From the NCBI GenBank assembly GCA_022495995.1, contig JAFEMH010002560.1:248001-312000 (forward strand): a stretch of DNA of 64,000 nucleotides, written 5' to 3'. Of the stretch, positions 10,638-21,493 are shown in pieces. Made by a program: the position numbers and the translations under genes. Each line of letters begins with the position of its first letter. Within the stretch, counting starts at the first letter, position 1. The DNA comes from Adenophora triphylla var. japonica. Taxonomy: Eukaryota > Streptophyta > Magnoliopsida > Asterales > Campanulaceae. The notes below the pieces were generated by a model that saw only the letters and a program-made list of their open reading frames with translations, was not told the DNA's origin and ran no database searches.

Positions 10638-13029
10638 GGACTTTTTATCAAAAACTCATTCAAAAACATGCTATTTACAAAAAAAAAAACATGTAAGTTG
10701 TGATTTTACAAAAAACTATTTAGCTAAATATGAATATTACAAAAAACTATTTTTGCACACAAAACACAAACCCATCTCTCTTTACCCTCTCTATCTTTAC
10801 CCAACCCAACTCCGGTGACAAGCTTCCCTCCGGCGACCACCTTTCCCACCTCCGGCGACCACCTCCGGCGAGTCCATTGATTCCGGCCAAGCTATAAGAA
10901 ATTCAGGCCGAATTTCACCAATTAATTAAACAAATCATCATCTTTAATCTTCGAGTATTTTCAGTGCTCGCCTCACTTAAACTAGACCTTTCAGATTCTG
11001 TGCTTCCCAGGCTTGAAGCAGAAAATTGTATGCTAAAAAGATCATAATCTTGATCCTCAGCTGATCATGTTAATATTTCATTATATGATAATTGTGAGGG
11101 AAAAGAAAATGAAAATCATTTATCATGAAGTGGTTTTGGACCTCTGATCCATTTCAAAAATATTCTATTATAACATCAGTTCCAAAATAATATTTATTTT
11201 TGTTAATCATTTATCATGAAGTGAATCAAGATATGAAAATCATTGGGACGCCCCCTTCACAATGACGTGTTATACTTCATATTCATAGACTCGGGTGAAA
11301 TGGAAATTGTGCAAGGGTTGCTTAATGATAACAACTGACCTGCAGACTTAATTGTCAAACTTATACTGCTAATAGTATTTGTTGACAAAATTGAATGAAA
11401 AAAACAATGATATTCTAAAGGATGGAATAATATAAATCCATTTACAATTTGCAAATGTGTGTCTAGTAAAGGTTTTATTACTATCAATAATTCAACCCGA
11501 AACGGTTCCCTACCTGACCCCTAAATTGAACGGAGAAAGCGTAACGGAGAACAAACGGAATCGGCAGAATTGGAATTTATCTACAGCTTACCATACTGAT
11601 CCATCACAAAAATCAAAAGCGAAACTGAATTAACCTGTTTATCAGTTGTTTATCATGTTTATCAGTTGTTTATCATGTTTATCAGTTGTTTATCAGTTGT
11701 TTATCAGTTGTTTATCAGTTGTTTATCATGTTTATCGATTTGTTTATCGAGTTGTTTATCATGTTTATCGATTTGTTTATCGATTGTTTATCATGTTTAT
11801 CGATTGTTTATCGATTGTTTATCAATTGTTTATCGATTGTTTATCGATTGTTTATCGATTGTTTATCGATTTGTTTATCATGTTTATCGATTTGTTTATC
11901 GATTGTTTATCATGTTTATCGATTGTTTATCGATTGTTTATCATGTTTATCAGTTGTTTATCAGTTGTTTATCAGTTGTTTATCAATTGTTTATCAATTG
12001 TTTATCATATTTATCAGTTGTTTATCAGTTGTTTATCAGTTATTTATCAGTTGTTTATCAGTTGTTTATCAGTTGTTTATCAGTTGTTTATCAGTTATTT
12101 ATCAGTTGTTTATCAATTGTTTATCAATTGTTTATCAATTGTTTATCAGTTGTTTATCATGTTTATCAGTTGTTTATCAGTTGTTTATCATGTTTATCAG
12201 TTGTTTATCAATTGTTTATCATGTTTATCGGTTGTTTATCATGTTTATCAGTTGTTTATCAGTTGTTTATCATGTTTATCAGTTGTTTATCAGTTGTTTA
12301 TCATGTTTATCAGTTGTTTATCATGTTTGTCAGTTTTTTATCAGTTGTTTATCATGTTTATCAGTTGTTTATCAGTTGTTTATCAGTTTTTTTATCAATT
12401 ATTTATCATGTTTATCAGTTGTTTATCATGTTTATCAGTTGTTTATCGGTTAATTTGCGGTTCTGTATTCAAGGCTCTTTTGATCGAAGAGCAGACCAAA
12501 AAAGGCCTAGCTTGGCACTATGATGTATTATCTTTTGTAATTTTATGAAATTTATAAGCAATTGAGCAGAGTGAGCTATTTGGTGGGTTGGAATCAAGTG
12601 GCATTTCAACTCGTTAATCTATGATTCATGTCAGGCTTTTGTAATTTTAATGAGAATTTGTGGCTTCAAGTATATTGGTTTGTAGGTGCCCAAGAAGATC
12701 TATGTTAGTTATATTGATGAGTGTGCTTAGCAGCCACATGGAAATTTCATTTCATTTTGTTTTTTGTTTTGATTTGATTTGGCTCAGCGGCATTTACATT
12801 TTTTATTAATTCATAAGTATCTTATTGTAACTGAATGTTATACATTTTATGTTTATTTATGTTTTTTTTTCTTTTTCTTTCTTTTTCTTTTTTTTTTTTT
12901 ACGAAAATAGTGCTTTCAATTTACAAAAGTAGTTTTTTGTAATTTTTATAGAAGTTTTTTGTAATTTCCATCTTGTGTGTATTTTTTTGTAATTTTCATC
13001 TTTTAAAATGAGTTTTTTGTAAATGCCCC
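10638..13029. mobile_element. Mutator-like element (MULE), non-autonomous, 2.4 kb
   Basis: The exact 9-bp direct repeat attttaaaa flanks it at 10629-10637 and 13030-13038, the size expected for Mutator-type transposition (it is A/T-rich, so chance is possible). The ends form an imperfect TIR: left ggactttttatcaaaaactc, right in reverse complement GGGGCATTTACAAAAAACTC. Inside the TIRs both ends repeat TTACAAAAAACT in opposite orientation. No transposase is present. Interior: a pyrimidine-rich stretch with repeated CTCCGGCGACCAC near 10800-10875 (5'-UTR-like), an 815-bp minisatellite, and T-rich sequence, so it may be a Pack-MULE-type carrier. Confidence 0.7.
11636..12449 (+). repeat. 11-bp minisatellite (TTTATCAGTTG and variants)
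   Basis: Roughly 75 head-to-tail units. Main unit TTTATCAGTTG (11 bp), short unit TTTATCATG (9 bp), and TTTATCGATTG or TTTATCGATTTG concentrated at about 11730-11945. All three forward frames stay open simply because the unit lacks stops, giving proteins rich in CLSIVYQLF; these are not genes. Each unit carries TTATC, the complement of the plant GATAA (I-box) motif. Confidence 0.95.
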
Positions 13030-13038
13030 ATTTTAAAA

Positions 13039-13383
13039 CTGCCAAAGTTTCACTAAAACTGATAGTTTTAATATCTAATTGTTTTAAGTCACAAAAACTG
13101 GAGGATGAGTTAAAAGTATCGAATTTATAGTTAGAGTGTCAATCTGTATGTTAAAATGGTCGGATTTGAAATATATTAATTTTGCAAATCTAATAGTTTT
13201 AATAGTAAAACAAACAATTTTAAATATAGATCTCACACTTTTTTTTTTTTTTTTGAGGTAAAGATCTCACACTTTTAAGGCTCTGGAAATCTCGTACTCC
13301 TATTCCAAAATCCCTATTTAATGGATTAAAGTATATTTTGAAAAAATTCTGCCTCAACAAATTTTAAGGGTTGAAATTAATTT
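13039..13383. other. AT-rich spacer before E2
   Basis: No gene, repeat or regulatory signal that I can support; ends in aattt, the possible 5-bp target copy of E2. Confidence 0.5.
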
Positions 13384-14261
13384 TGATGAGCCCGTACCTT
13401 TCATACCGTGTTCAAAGCTCGATTTGGTTCAAATGCCAAGTATGACGTGTTCTATCGAATAGCGCGAACGCTTAAACCACTAGAATCAATATCGTGGGCA
13501 TCGATCATGACCGAAAGAGTCGAGACCGTGATCGTAATAACCGTTAACGAGTTGACCGCGTCACCCATAATCGTGATATAAAATATCGTGTCAGGCATGA
13601 TCGGGATATACAAGACCTCGTCAACTATGTTTACCACGGTCTCACCAGACTCCCAGTTATTCAACTATACTCCCGATTAAAGACAAAGATAGTGAGACAA
13701 ATGCCTATACCTACACTGACGCATAAAGCCAGCTTATCCCCATCTCATTAAATGGTGTCTCAGGTGCCATACCAACTAGCGCTTGCCATCTCTGTAATTG
13801 TCCAATCAAATACATTCATCTGCAGTAAATCTTACTTTATTGTACGAGTCCACCAGGCCCGGACATGTGTCCTATATAGTAGACAAAGATATCCTGCAGG
13901 GCTGACATCATCAACAACTCTCACTTACTATAAATATCAACCCTTGTCCCTATGGATAAGGCAAGTGAAAAACAACCATTGTAAGCCACATTATCTAAAC
14001 CCTAGCACACAACTTACTAATACATTCAAGTCTTATTCTTAGTTATAAATCCTTAGATATCTTACTATCACACCCGAGGGCCTGAGCTGGATTAAACTCT
14101 AGCTTGGTCTCTAACGGTGATTCGTGTCTTTGTTGTGTTATAGATACAAACTTCATATACAAGTCAAATATCCCTATACAGTAAGACCCCGAAAGTCATG
14201 GCGTCATTAGTCAAGCCAGATATCCCTATACAGTGATACCCCGAAAGTCGTGGCGTCATCA
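13384..14261 (+). repeat. 5' LTR of E2
   Basis: Begins TGATGA and ends TCATCA, a perfect 6-bp inverted terminus; 878 bp. TATA box ctataaatatc at 13928-13938. Near its end a 52-bp tandem duplication (copies from about 14168 and 14220, atatccctatacagt...tggcgtcat) repeats the LTR terminus region. Confidence 0.8.
13928..13938 (+). promoter_or_regulatory. TATA box in E2 LTR
   Basis: Sequence ctataaatatc. Only short palindromes (CCTGCAGG at 13893-13900) are present upstream. Confidence 0.6.
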
Positions 14262-14262
14262 G

Positions 14263-14282
14263 TGGTTCCATTGCCGGGAAAT
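14263..14282 (+). promoter_or_regulatory. Primer-binding site of E2
   Basis: Starts TGGTTCCATTGCCGGGAAA one base after the LTR. It resembles the TGGTGCCGTTGCCGGGGA class of plant gypsy PBS, with changes from decay. The tRNA is not assigned. Confidence 0.65.
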
Positions 14283-14362
14283 GTCTAGTTTTCTTGTGTT
14301 ATCTTGTGTCTTTGTCGTAACAAACACTTTTTCCAAACACTTTCTCTTCATCACCTCAAAAA

Positions 14363-16148
14363 ATGACTGACATTCCTTTTCAAAATGTCGGTTTTCTTAC
14401 TCCTCCTGGTAATAACCAAGCTTCCCCCTCCCAACACAATCCTGCCAAACTAAGCACCTCAACATTTAAAAGGTTGGGTGGCCGTTCTATCAGCTAAGGG
14501 CCTCTTACTCCTTCTCAAAGAGACCTCAGGGAAAAGCTAGAGACTGCCCGTAAAGAAAAATCCCCCCAAAATCCGAGTCCAAAAAACCACACCTCTCCTA
14601 TCACTCCTGAATTAATAATCAAGAGAAACCAAGCTATGGATGAGAGGGCTAGGCTCGTGGCTGCGGCCATGGCTATAAATAAAGCCCAGCTCGAGTTGGT
14701 TGAGTTGGAAGCCAACGGTGGTGTCCCCTTAGAGAAAGGTTCCCACATGTTCTCCCAAAAAGTCCCCACAATATCCCTAGCAAGTCAAGCTATATAGGGG
14801 GACAAAATGATTAGAACCAACCCTCGTTGACCGCGGTCACGAGGAGGAGTTGGATGAGGAGATAGGAGAAGGAGCAGAATCTACTCATCTCCCCGAGAAA
14901 TCCAAAGCACGACCCGCGGCTAAAGCCAAGGGGAAGGCCGTGATTTCTCACTCCAAAAAGCAAAAAATGGACAGCACGAACCCATATTTCGCGTTCATGC
15001 ACCAAATGTGGAATACCCACCAGCAAGGCTCCACGAAATGTGGTCTCACCATGGATGCCTTTGCAGAAGATATTGCCAGCGCGCCAATCCAAAGGGGGAA
15101 ACCTCCCCAAATAGATACCTATGATGTCTCCACCAATGCAAAGTGCCATATGGGGAGGTTTGAAGGTCAAATGGCCCAATTCTCCTCGGATGAGTCCGTG
15201 ATGTGTAAAGCCCTAGCTGCTTCCTTCACGGGCAAGGCTTTGTATTGGATGTTGGCCCTTAAGCCCAAGTCCCTAAAAAGCAATAATCAATTCAGGCACA
15301 ACTTTTTGAAATTTTTTACTGGAGCGGGCGAGCCCGCGAGGCCAAAAACTGATCTTATAAGAGTCAAACAAAGCCCCGCGGAAACCACCAAATCATAAAT
15401 CACTCGGTTCAGAAAGATGTCCGAGCAGATCGTAGACCTGTCCGAGAGCGATATTCAACTCTGTTTTGAGAGCGGTTTATCCTCCAGTTTCTTCAAAATA
15501 AACTTCGCCTCAGACAGGCCCAAAAATGTGGAAGAGATGTATGAGAGAGCCTCTGCTATTGCCTCAGCAGAAGAGCCCAATAAGCTAACTGCCCGCATGC
15601 CGGCCAAAGAAAGAATAGAGCATATGCAAGATGCCGGCCAAGGATCAGGTCACGGTTACGTCCATAGGAAAAATACAAACCTCAACACTGATAAACTTAG
15701 AAGGTTGGCGGACAAAACAGTTTATACACCCCTGATCGCACCGCGAGCAGCAATTCTGAAAGCCATGGAAGCTCCTCCTCCCCCCCAATGGGCCGGAGGC
15801 CAAGTGAGATAAGCAGGGCTAATTTTTGTGACTACCACAACAATCACAGTCACAACACTGAGGATTGCTTACAGCTGAAAAGGATTATTCAGCAAAGAAT
15901 CAATAATGGCGAGCTGGCCAAATGGGTAAAGGGTGATAATAGCAACAACAATGCTAACACCAGTAGGACGCGACCCCAATATGGCCCAGAAAGAAAAAAG
16001 AGAGAGAATAATGATGAGGATGAGCAAGGGACCTATGACATTAATTTTATTCGAATAGAGGCTCCCTCCAACAAGTAACTCTCCCATCAAAATAAGATGT
16101 TAGAGAAGGTCTTCTTGATTCCTCCCTCGACTCCAGAAGAAGAGCAAG
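14363..16148 (+). pseudogene. gag: gag of E2 (broken)
   Basis: The first ATG after the leader is at 14363. Open segments at 14850-15398, 15417-15812 and 15788-16078 are separated by stops (the one at 15396 is a simple in-frame nonsense codon) and a frameshift near 15790. Motifs: Gag core with GKALYWMLALKPKSLKSNNQFRHNFLKFF, here split by the tool-free reading into GKALYWMLALKP and FRHNFLKFF; EEMYERASAIASAEE; and a zinc-knuckle-like FCDYHNNHSHNTEDC followed by LQLKRIIQQRINNGELAKWV. Gag forms the virus-like particle and binds RNA. The frame runs up to the solo-LTR insertion. Confidence 0.85.
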
Positions 16149-17451
16149 TGATAGGCTAAAGTCGCAGGCCTACAAATAAATCAAAGGCTTGGCCACAATA
16201 ATGTAGCTGGAGCAAGTCCAGGATCAAACACGAAGAACGGTTATAAGTTCGCACAATTGTCACTTGACATGATTGGGGGTCTAAGATTGATTTTGATTGC
16301 TTCCTAAAACGGGAATAAAAACTAGATTGTAAACAAATAGAGGAAAGCACTTTGGATTGATTAATACCCTCGTCTATCATTCAAATATCATCAGTCAATT
16401 CTTTTCAATTTTATCCTATTCACTCGATCACGAAATGTATTTCAATCTCTACCTCTTTCTTTAATATTAGTTGATAGTAGTGACACACTCACTAATAACC
16501 CTAATCAATATTCAAACCTAACTGACACAGTCTAGATTCAAAATACTAATTGATTAACAATTTAAGAGATGAAGATCAAGAATACTTTCTAATGTTATTT
16601 CAATTAGATAATTGTTTATTTTCTCCTAATTCACAATCCACCATGACACATGCATGGACTATAAATATGCTACTTGTGAACCCCTAAATTGACACAGTCT
16701 TATGGGATTCTAGCAATAAATCAATAACAAGAATCAAGCAATCGACCTGATTGCAAAACCCTAGCAATCAATTTTAACAATGAAGAATAAGAGAAAATAT
16801 GAATAGGATAAAAGAGATGAAAAGAAATTAACCTCAATTGAATTCAAGAACGGTTCCAATAATCAAATCCAAAGCAAAGGAAATTAGTTCTCCATGGAAG
16901 CAATAATCTCCAAAGGTTTCTTCCTCAATTCTCATGAAAACATAAGATAAAAATCTAAATGTCTATTAAAAACTCCTATTTATACTTGGACAATAATAAG
17001 GGAAAGAAATAATTATTTTCTTTCCTAAAAATCCTCCAAAAGTTAGCCCAAATAATCCTCCTCCAAGTTGAATTCGGGATTCCCAAAAGGTCCCTGAAGT
17101 TTTGCAAATTCCACTAAGGTCCTCCAGCTTCGAGAAAAGTCCCTGGTCTTCAGATTTGCTGTTTGGTCACTGAATTTTTCAGATTTCTGCAGAACAGTCC
17201 TCAGCTTCTCAATTTGATCCCTTAAGCTCCTTTTCTTCAACCTTTTAAGCTCGACTTTGTGCTCCTTGAAAGCATTACATGCGGATATGAAATAAAACAA
17301 CTCAAATACCCTCGGATTACAATAACTCTCAATACAATATCACTTTAACATACTATCCCAAAATTACATCAAAACTAGACTAAATACATCAAGATAGGGA
17401 TAATATGACTAGGAAAATAGGGAATTATATATAACAAAATCCACCACATCA
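16149..17451 (-). mobile_element. Solo LTR inserted between gag and protease of E2
   Basis: 1303 bp flanked by the exact 5-bp duplication gcaag (16144-16148 and 17452-17456). In minus orientation it starts TGATGTGGTGG and ends AGCCTATCA, so TGAT/ATCA termini. A TATA box (ctatttata, 16976-16985 on plus) lies on the minus strand with a 25-bp inverted repeat just upstream (17001-17025). No internal coding region and only one LTR, so it arose by LTR-LTR recombination. The family is not assigned. Confidence 0.88.
16976..17025 (-). promoter_or_regulatory. TATA box and upstream palindrome of solo LTR
   Basis: Minus-strand TATA (16976-16985) is preceded by arms ggaaagaaa (17001-17009) and ttttctttcc (17016-17025) around taatta. 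The gap between palindrome and TATA is 15 bp, as in the Ogre-like LTRs of this window. Confidence 0.6.
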
Positions 17452-17456
17452 GCAAG

Positions 17457-18286
17457 AGATAGGGTTCAAGAGAGGCGAGCTGGCCTCCACTATATTCCAT
17501 TCTACCCAGCCTCTAACTGCCAGAATAAAGATTTCGCGGGCAAACATCATCAGAGTCCTCATCGATACCGGCGTGGCCAGAGACATTCTCTATTACCATA
17601 CGTTGGTAGAAATGAAAATTTTCGAAGCTCACCATACTCCCTACGCCGGTCTACTTGAGGGATTCACTAACCATACTGTTCGTGTGAAGGGAACAATAGA
17701 CTTTGAGGTGACCGTAGGGGAAAAACCCCAACAAAAAACTGCCAAAGTCACCTTCATGGTGATAGATCTGCATTCCCAATACAACACCATACTCGACATC
17801 ACTGCCCAAACTGCATTGGGAATCATAACATCTATTCCCCATCAAAGTATAAAATTCAATACTCCGGGTGGAATCGCGGTCATCAAAATCCAGCGCGAGA
17901 GGTTTCTCCGGACATTAGAGGAGAAGAGGAAGAAGAAAAGTCAAGCCTCATGCTCGCAATTGGATGAGGAAGAAAAGCAGAGCAAAGGCAAAGACAAATG
18001 CCCGCTGCCCAAGTTCGTGGGTATGCTTTCCTTCCATTCCACCAAAATAGAGCTAAAAAAGAGCAGAAAGGCGAAGAGAATAGCTCTGGTTGCTGGAGGC
18101 TATGTTGATAGGGGAATCTTGGGAGACATACACCGAGAAATCATTTATTCCATGTCCACTCTCCCTAGAGGAAATTCCACCCCACCAACGATCATTATTG
18201 ACTCACTCCACAATCGCGAAATCAGCAATTTGCGGCCTAACGACGAGCTCGAAGAGGTGGTAATTAATATCCACTATCCCGAGTAA
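17457..18286 (+). pseudogene. pol: Aspartic protease of E2
   Basis: Catalytic motif VLIDTGVARDILYY at about 17550-17590 (family pattern DTGS; here DTGV). It continues in the open frame 17573-18286 with FEVTVGEKPQQKTAKVTFMV and YNTILDITAQTALGI, the second conserved block of retropepsins. The protease cleaves the Gag-Pol precursor. A lysine-rich linker follows and the frame ends at 18286. Confidence 0.85.
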
Positions 18287-19376
18287 AAAGTTAAATTCAG
18301 CATGTAAATTCATCCCGAGGAAAGAAAAATCTTGATCGAATTCCTCAGAAAAATAGTGATGTGTTCGCATGGAAAGTGGAGGACATGCAAGGTATCAGTG
18401 AGGACGTGATTGTCCATAAACTCAATGATAGCTCCACCTTCAAACACATACATCAAAAATCAAGATACTTTTCTCCAGAGAAGGAGATCGTGATCAAGGA
18501 AGAGGTTGAAAAGCTACTTAAGGCAGGGATAATTGAAGAAATATCATATCCTAATTGGTTGGTCAATGTGGCCGATGTTGTTATGGTGAAAAAATCCAAT
18601 GGAAAATGGAGGATGTGTGTTGACTTCATAGATCTCAACAAAGCTTGCCCTAAGGATTGTTTCCCTATTCCTCGAATTGACCGCTTGGTAGACTCTATAG
18701 CCGGGCACAAAGTTTTGAGCTTTATAAATGCATACTCTGGTTACCACCAGATCAAAATGGCTCCTGAAGATTTTGCCTCCGTAGCTTTCATCGCCGCGGG
18801 CAAAATATACTGTTACACAATGATGCCTTTTGGGCTGAAAAATGCAGGAGCCACCAACCAAAGAATGGTCAACATCATTTTTAAAGATCGACTAGGCAAA
18901 AATATTGAGGCCTACATAGATGACATGGTAATAAAAATAAAGGATAATTCCCACGAGCTCGACGTGGCAGAAACTTTCTCCAAATTGTGCCACAACAACA
19001 TGAAGCTGAATCCCCTCAAATGTGCCTTTGGGGTAAAAGCGAGCAAGTTCCTATACTTCATTGTCAATCAGCACGGAATAGAGGCAAATCCAAAAAAAAA
19101 ATCCAAGCGATCTTAGACATGAAACCTCCTGCGTGCATAAAAGATGTGCAAAAGCTAAATGGACGCATCACCGCACTCGACCGCTTCATATCGCGGTCTG
19201 CAGAGAGATGCTTCCCCTTCTTCAAAACTCTAAATGGGGGAAGAAGGCCAACGAGTTCCCATGGAATGAGAAATGCGATCTTGCTTTTTAAGAAGTCAAG
19301 AAATACCTCGGGCAGCCCCCTCTCCTCAATAGCCCGGTGCTTGGGGAAAAGTTTTTCTATTTTTATCGGTCACTGA
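18287..19376 (+). pseudogene. pol: Reverse transcriptase of E2 (frameshifted)
   Basis: The 251-residue frame 18361-19116 carries the RT palm: LLKAGIIEEISYPNWL, WRMCVDFIDLNKACPKD (first Asp), MMPFGLKNAGAT and AYIDDMV (catalytic YIDD at residues 185-188). A run of ten A near 19090 coincides with the frame change, after which IQAILDMKPPACIKDVQKLNGR continues in the 18987-19376 frame. It copies element RNA into DNA in the family; this copy is dead. Confidence 0.88.
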
Positions 19377-20150
19377 CCTGGCAGTAGCCGCTGTTCTTTT
19401 AAGGGAGGAAAATAACTCCCAAAAACTAGTGTACTATGTACCAAAGGCGTTGTCCACCGTAGAAAGTCGTTATATTAATATAGAGAAGTTAGCTTATGCC
19501 TTGCTTGTAGCTGCTCAAAAATTACGAGCTTATTTTTCGGCACACCCTATAACCGTATTCACAGAAGCACCGTTAAAATAGGTTTTGCATAAACCAGAGT
19601 CTTCAAGAAGGATGTTAGCATGGTCTATAGAACTCACTTTTTTTCCAGATCACCTACTCCCCCAGAAGGACCATCAAAGCACAGGCCTTAGCATATTTTG
19701 TGGTAAAAACATCATTCAAAATTGAGGACAGCGATCTGGGAAAAAGAAAGAGAGTAGAACCCCAAGAAACCCAAGAAATATCAGAGTCAGAAGTAGATCC
19801 ACCCAAAGAGTGACCACCAGAAAAGTGAACCTTATTCGTTGATGGATCTGCGAGCAACCTAGTAAGTAGCGCGGGCATACTCCTGATCGCACCCTGCGGG
19901 GAGAAATTTGAAAGACCCTTGAGATTTAAGTTTGAAGCAACAAACAACCAGGCCGAATACGAAGCAATCATAGTGGGCATGGAATTAGACAGAGACATGG
20001 GGGTCCCAAATATTGAAATAAATAGCGACTCTCAGCTCATAGTAAATCAGATAAGGGGGAGTATCACACAAATAACTCAGTTCTAGCCAATTACTGCACT
20101 CTAGCAAAAAACTTCTCAAAAGCTTCGAATACTATGAGCTAAACAAAATA
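19370..20150 (+). pseudogene. pol: Two RNase H domains of E2 (broken)
   Basis: First domain, 19370-19720: DLAVAAVLLREENNSQKLVYY, read as two motifs DLAVAAVLLREE and KLVYYVPKAL, then AYALLVAAQKLRAYF. Second domain, about 19829-20080: LFVDGSASN (Asp), NNQAEYEAIIVGMEL (Glu) and INSDSQLIVNQI (Asp). Stops at about 19579, 19814 and 19830 and a frame change near 20055 disable it. Dual RNase H supports the Tat lineage. Confidence 0.85.
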
Positions 20151-21493
20151 ATGAGAGAGGGCCATGCAGAGGCATACCTTCTCTCCAAAATCACTGAGAA
20201 AGAGATTGAGGATCTAAATGCAGATTGCCAAATCGATTTAGTAGAAACACCTGCCATAGATCGGTTTCAAATTAACAACATTGAGGACCAAGAAAGGGAC
20301 TGGGTAGATGAAATCCAAGATTACATCGATAAAGAGATCCTCCCCGAGGATCAAAAAAAGGCTAGACTCATAAAAAAAGTGGCCGCAAAGTACACGATCA
20401 TAGACAGAGTGCTATATCAGCAGTCATTCACCAAACCTTTTCTCAGATGTGTGAAAACTCACATGGTCGCCAATTTACTCTATGAAGTCCATGAAGGAGT
20501 TTGTGGCGGTCATCCCGAAACCCGCACCCTCTCTGACAAGATTAAATTCCAAGGATTCTATTGGCCAACCATGAGGAGGGACGCAGAGGATTACGTAAGA
20601 AAATGTGACAAATGACAGCGATTTGCAGACATCACTAGACTCCCATCAATGGAGCGAACTTTGGTTATACCATCGTGGCCGTTTGATACATGGGCCATTG
20701 ATTTAATAGGGCCATTCCCAACCACTGGAGGAAGCATCAAGTACGTAGCAGTGGCCACTGATTTAATAGGGCCATTCCCAACCACTAGAGGAAGCATCAA
20801 GTACGTAGTAGTGTCCACGATCACATATGGTGTCGATTTGGGATACCAAGATTAATAGTATTAGACAATGGCACTCAGTTCACAGCAAAGCTTACGGCAG
20901 AATGCAAAAGAATAAAAATCCAACACCTCCGGTCTGCAGTAGCCTATCCTCAAGGAAATGGTCAAGCTTAGACCGCGCAAGTTAGTTCTCTCTGCCCTAA
21001 AGAAAAATTTGAAGGACGAGGAGGACGCTGGCTAGACGAGCTTCAAACTGCATTATAGGTAGTCCGCACCACCGTAAGAAGCTCAACAGGTGAAATCCCT
21101 TTCTTGCTTACCTATGGGTCGAAGGCTGTAGCTCCAGTAGAAGTAGACCTCCCCTCCTACAGAGTCAACTACTTCGAGGAAAACCAAAATGAGGTCACAA
21201 GAAGGTGCGATCTAGACGACCTCAAAGAAAAAAGGATGTAGGCAAGAGAAAAAAATTATTAACTTCAAGCAGAAAGCCAAAAAGCACCACGACAAAAGAG
21301 TCAGCAAAAGGGGCTTTTCAGTTGGAGATTGGGTATTAAGGAATGTAGAAGTCCAGGGGACTCAACCCAGATTTCACAAGCTCTCCCCGAAATGGGAAGG
21401 TCCATATCAAGTTACCCAAATCATCAAAAGGGAACCTACAAGCTGCGGACAAAGGAAGGAAAAGATCTCCAAAACGCTTGGAACATCGATCAC
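20151..21493 (+). pseudogene. pol: Integrase of E2, cut by E3
   Basis: Zinc-binding segment in 20151-20615: LLYEVHEGVCGGHPETRTL and VRKCDK then a stop in place of the next Cys. Core: AIDLIGPFP (first Asp; duplicated, see the 60-bp repeat), IVLDNGTQF (second Asp, about 20855) and YPQGNGQA. The part between first and second Asp, including DYFTKWVE, is missing (a deletion after the duplication). The C-terminal module is broken near 21250 and the coding sequence is interrupted at 21493 after the codons for NAWNIDH. Its last codons lie at 34957-34979. Confidence 0.85.
20699..20818 (+). repeat. 60-bp tandem duplication inside integrase
   Basis: Two adjacent 60-bp copies (20699-20758 and 20759-20818), both beginning gatttaatagggccattccc, differing at about five positions. 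The duplication is in frame, repeats the first catalytic Asp motif DLIGPF, and is followed by a deletion of the next conserved block. Confidence 0.95.

Larger units (their letters stand above)
13384..21493 (+). mobile_element. E2: Tat-lineage Ty3/gypsy element, left part
   Basis: Order: 5' LTR, PBS, gag, protease, RT, two RNase H domains, integrase. It is interrupted twice: by a solo LTR between gag and protease, and by E3 in the last codons of integrase (it resumes at 34957). Many stops and frameshifts show it is the oldest element here. No 3' LTR was found in the window; E4 begins before it is reached. Confidence 0.85.

Noticed and set aside
11646..12548. Three overlapping 255-300 residue plus-strand ORFs rich in CLS, VYQLF and MFI
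   Set aside because: All three frames of an 11-bp minisatellite without stops; no real protein.
17043..17300. 85-residue minus ORF with charged helical sequence in the solo LTR
   Set aside because: Lies upstream of the LTR TATA box inside the U3; no family resemblance; likely chance.
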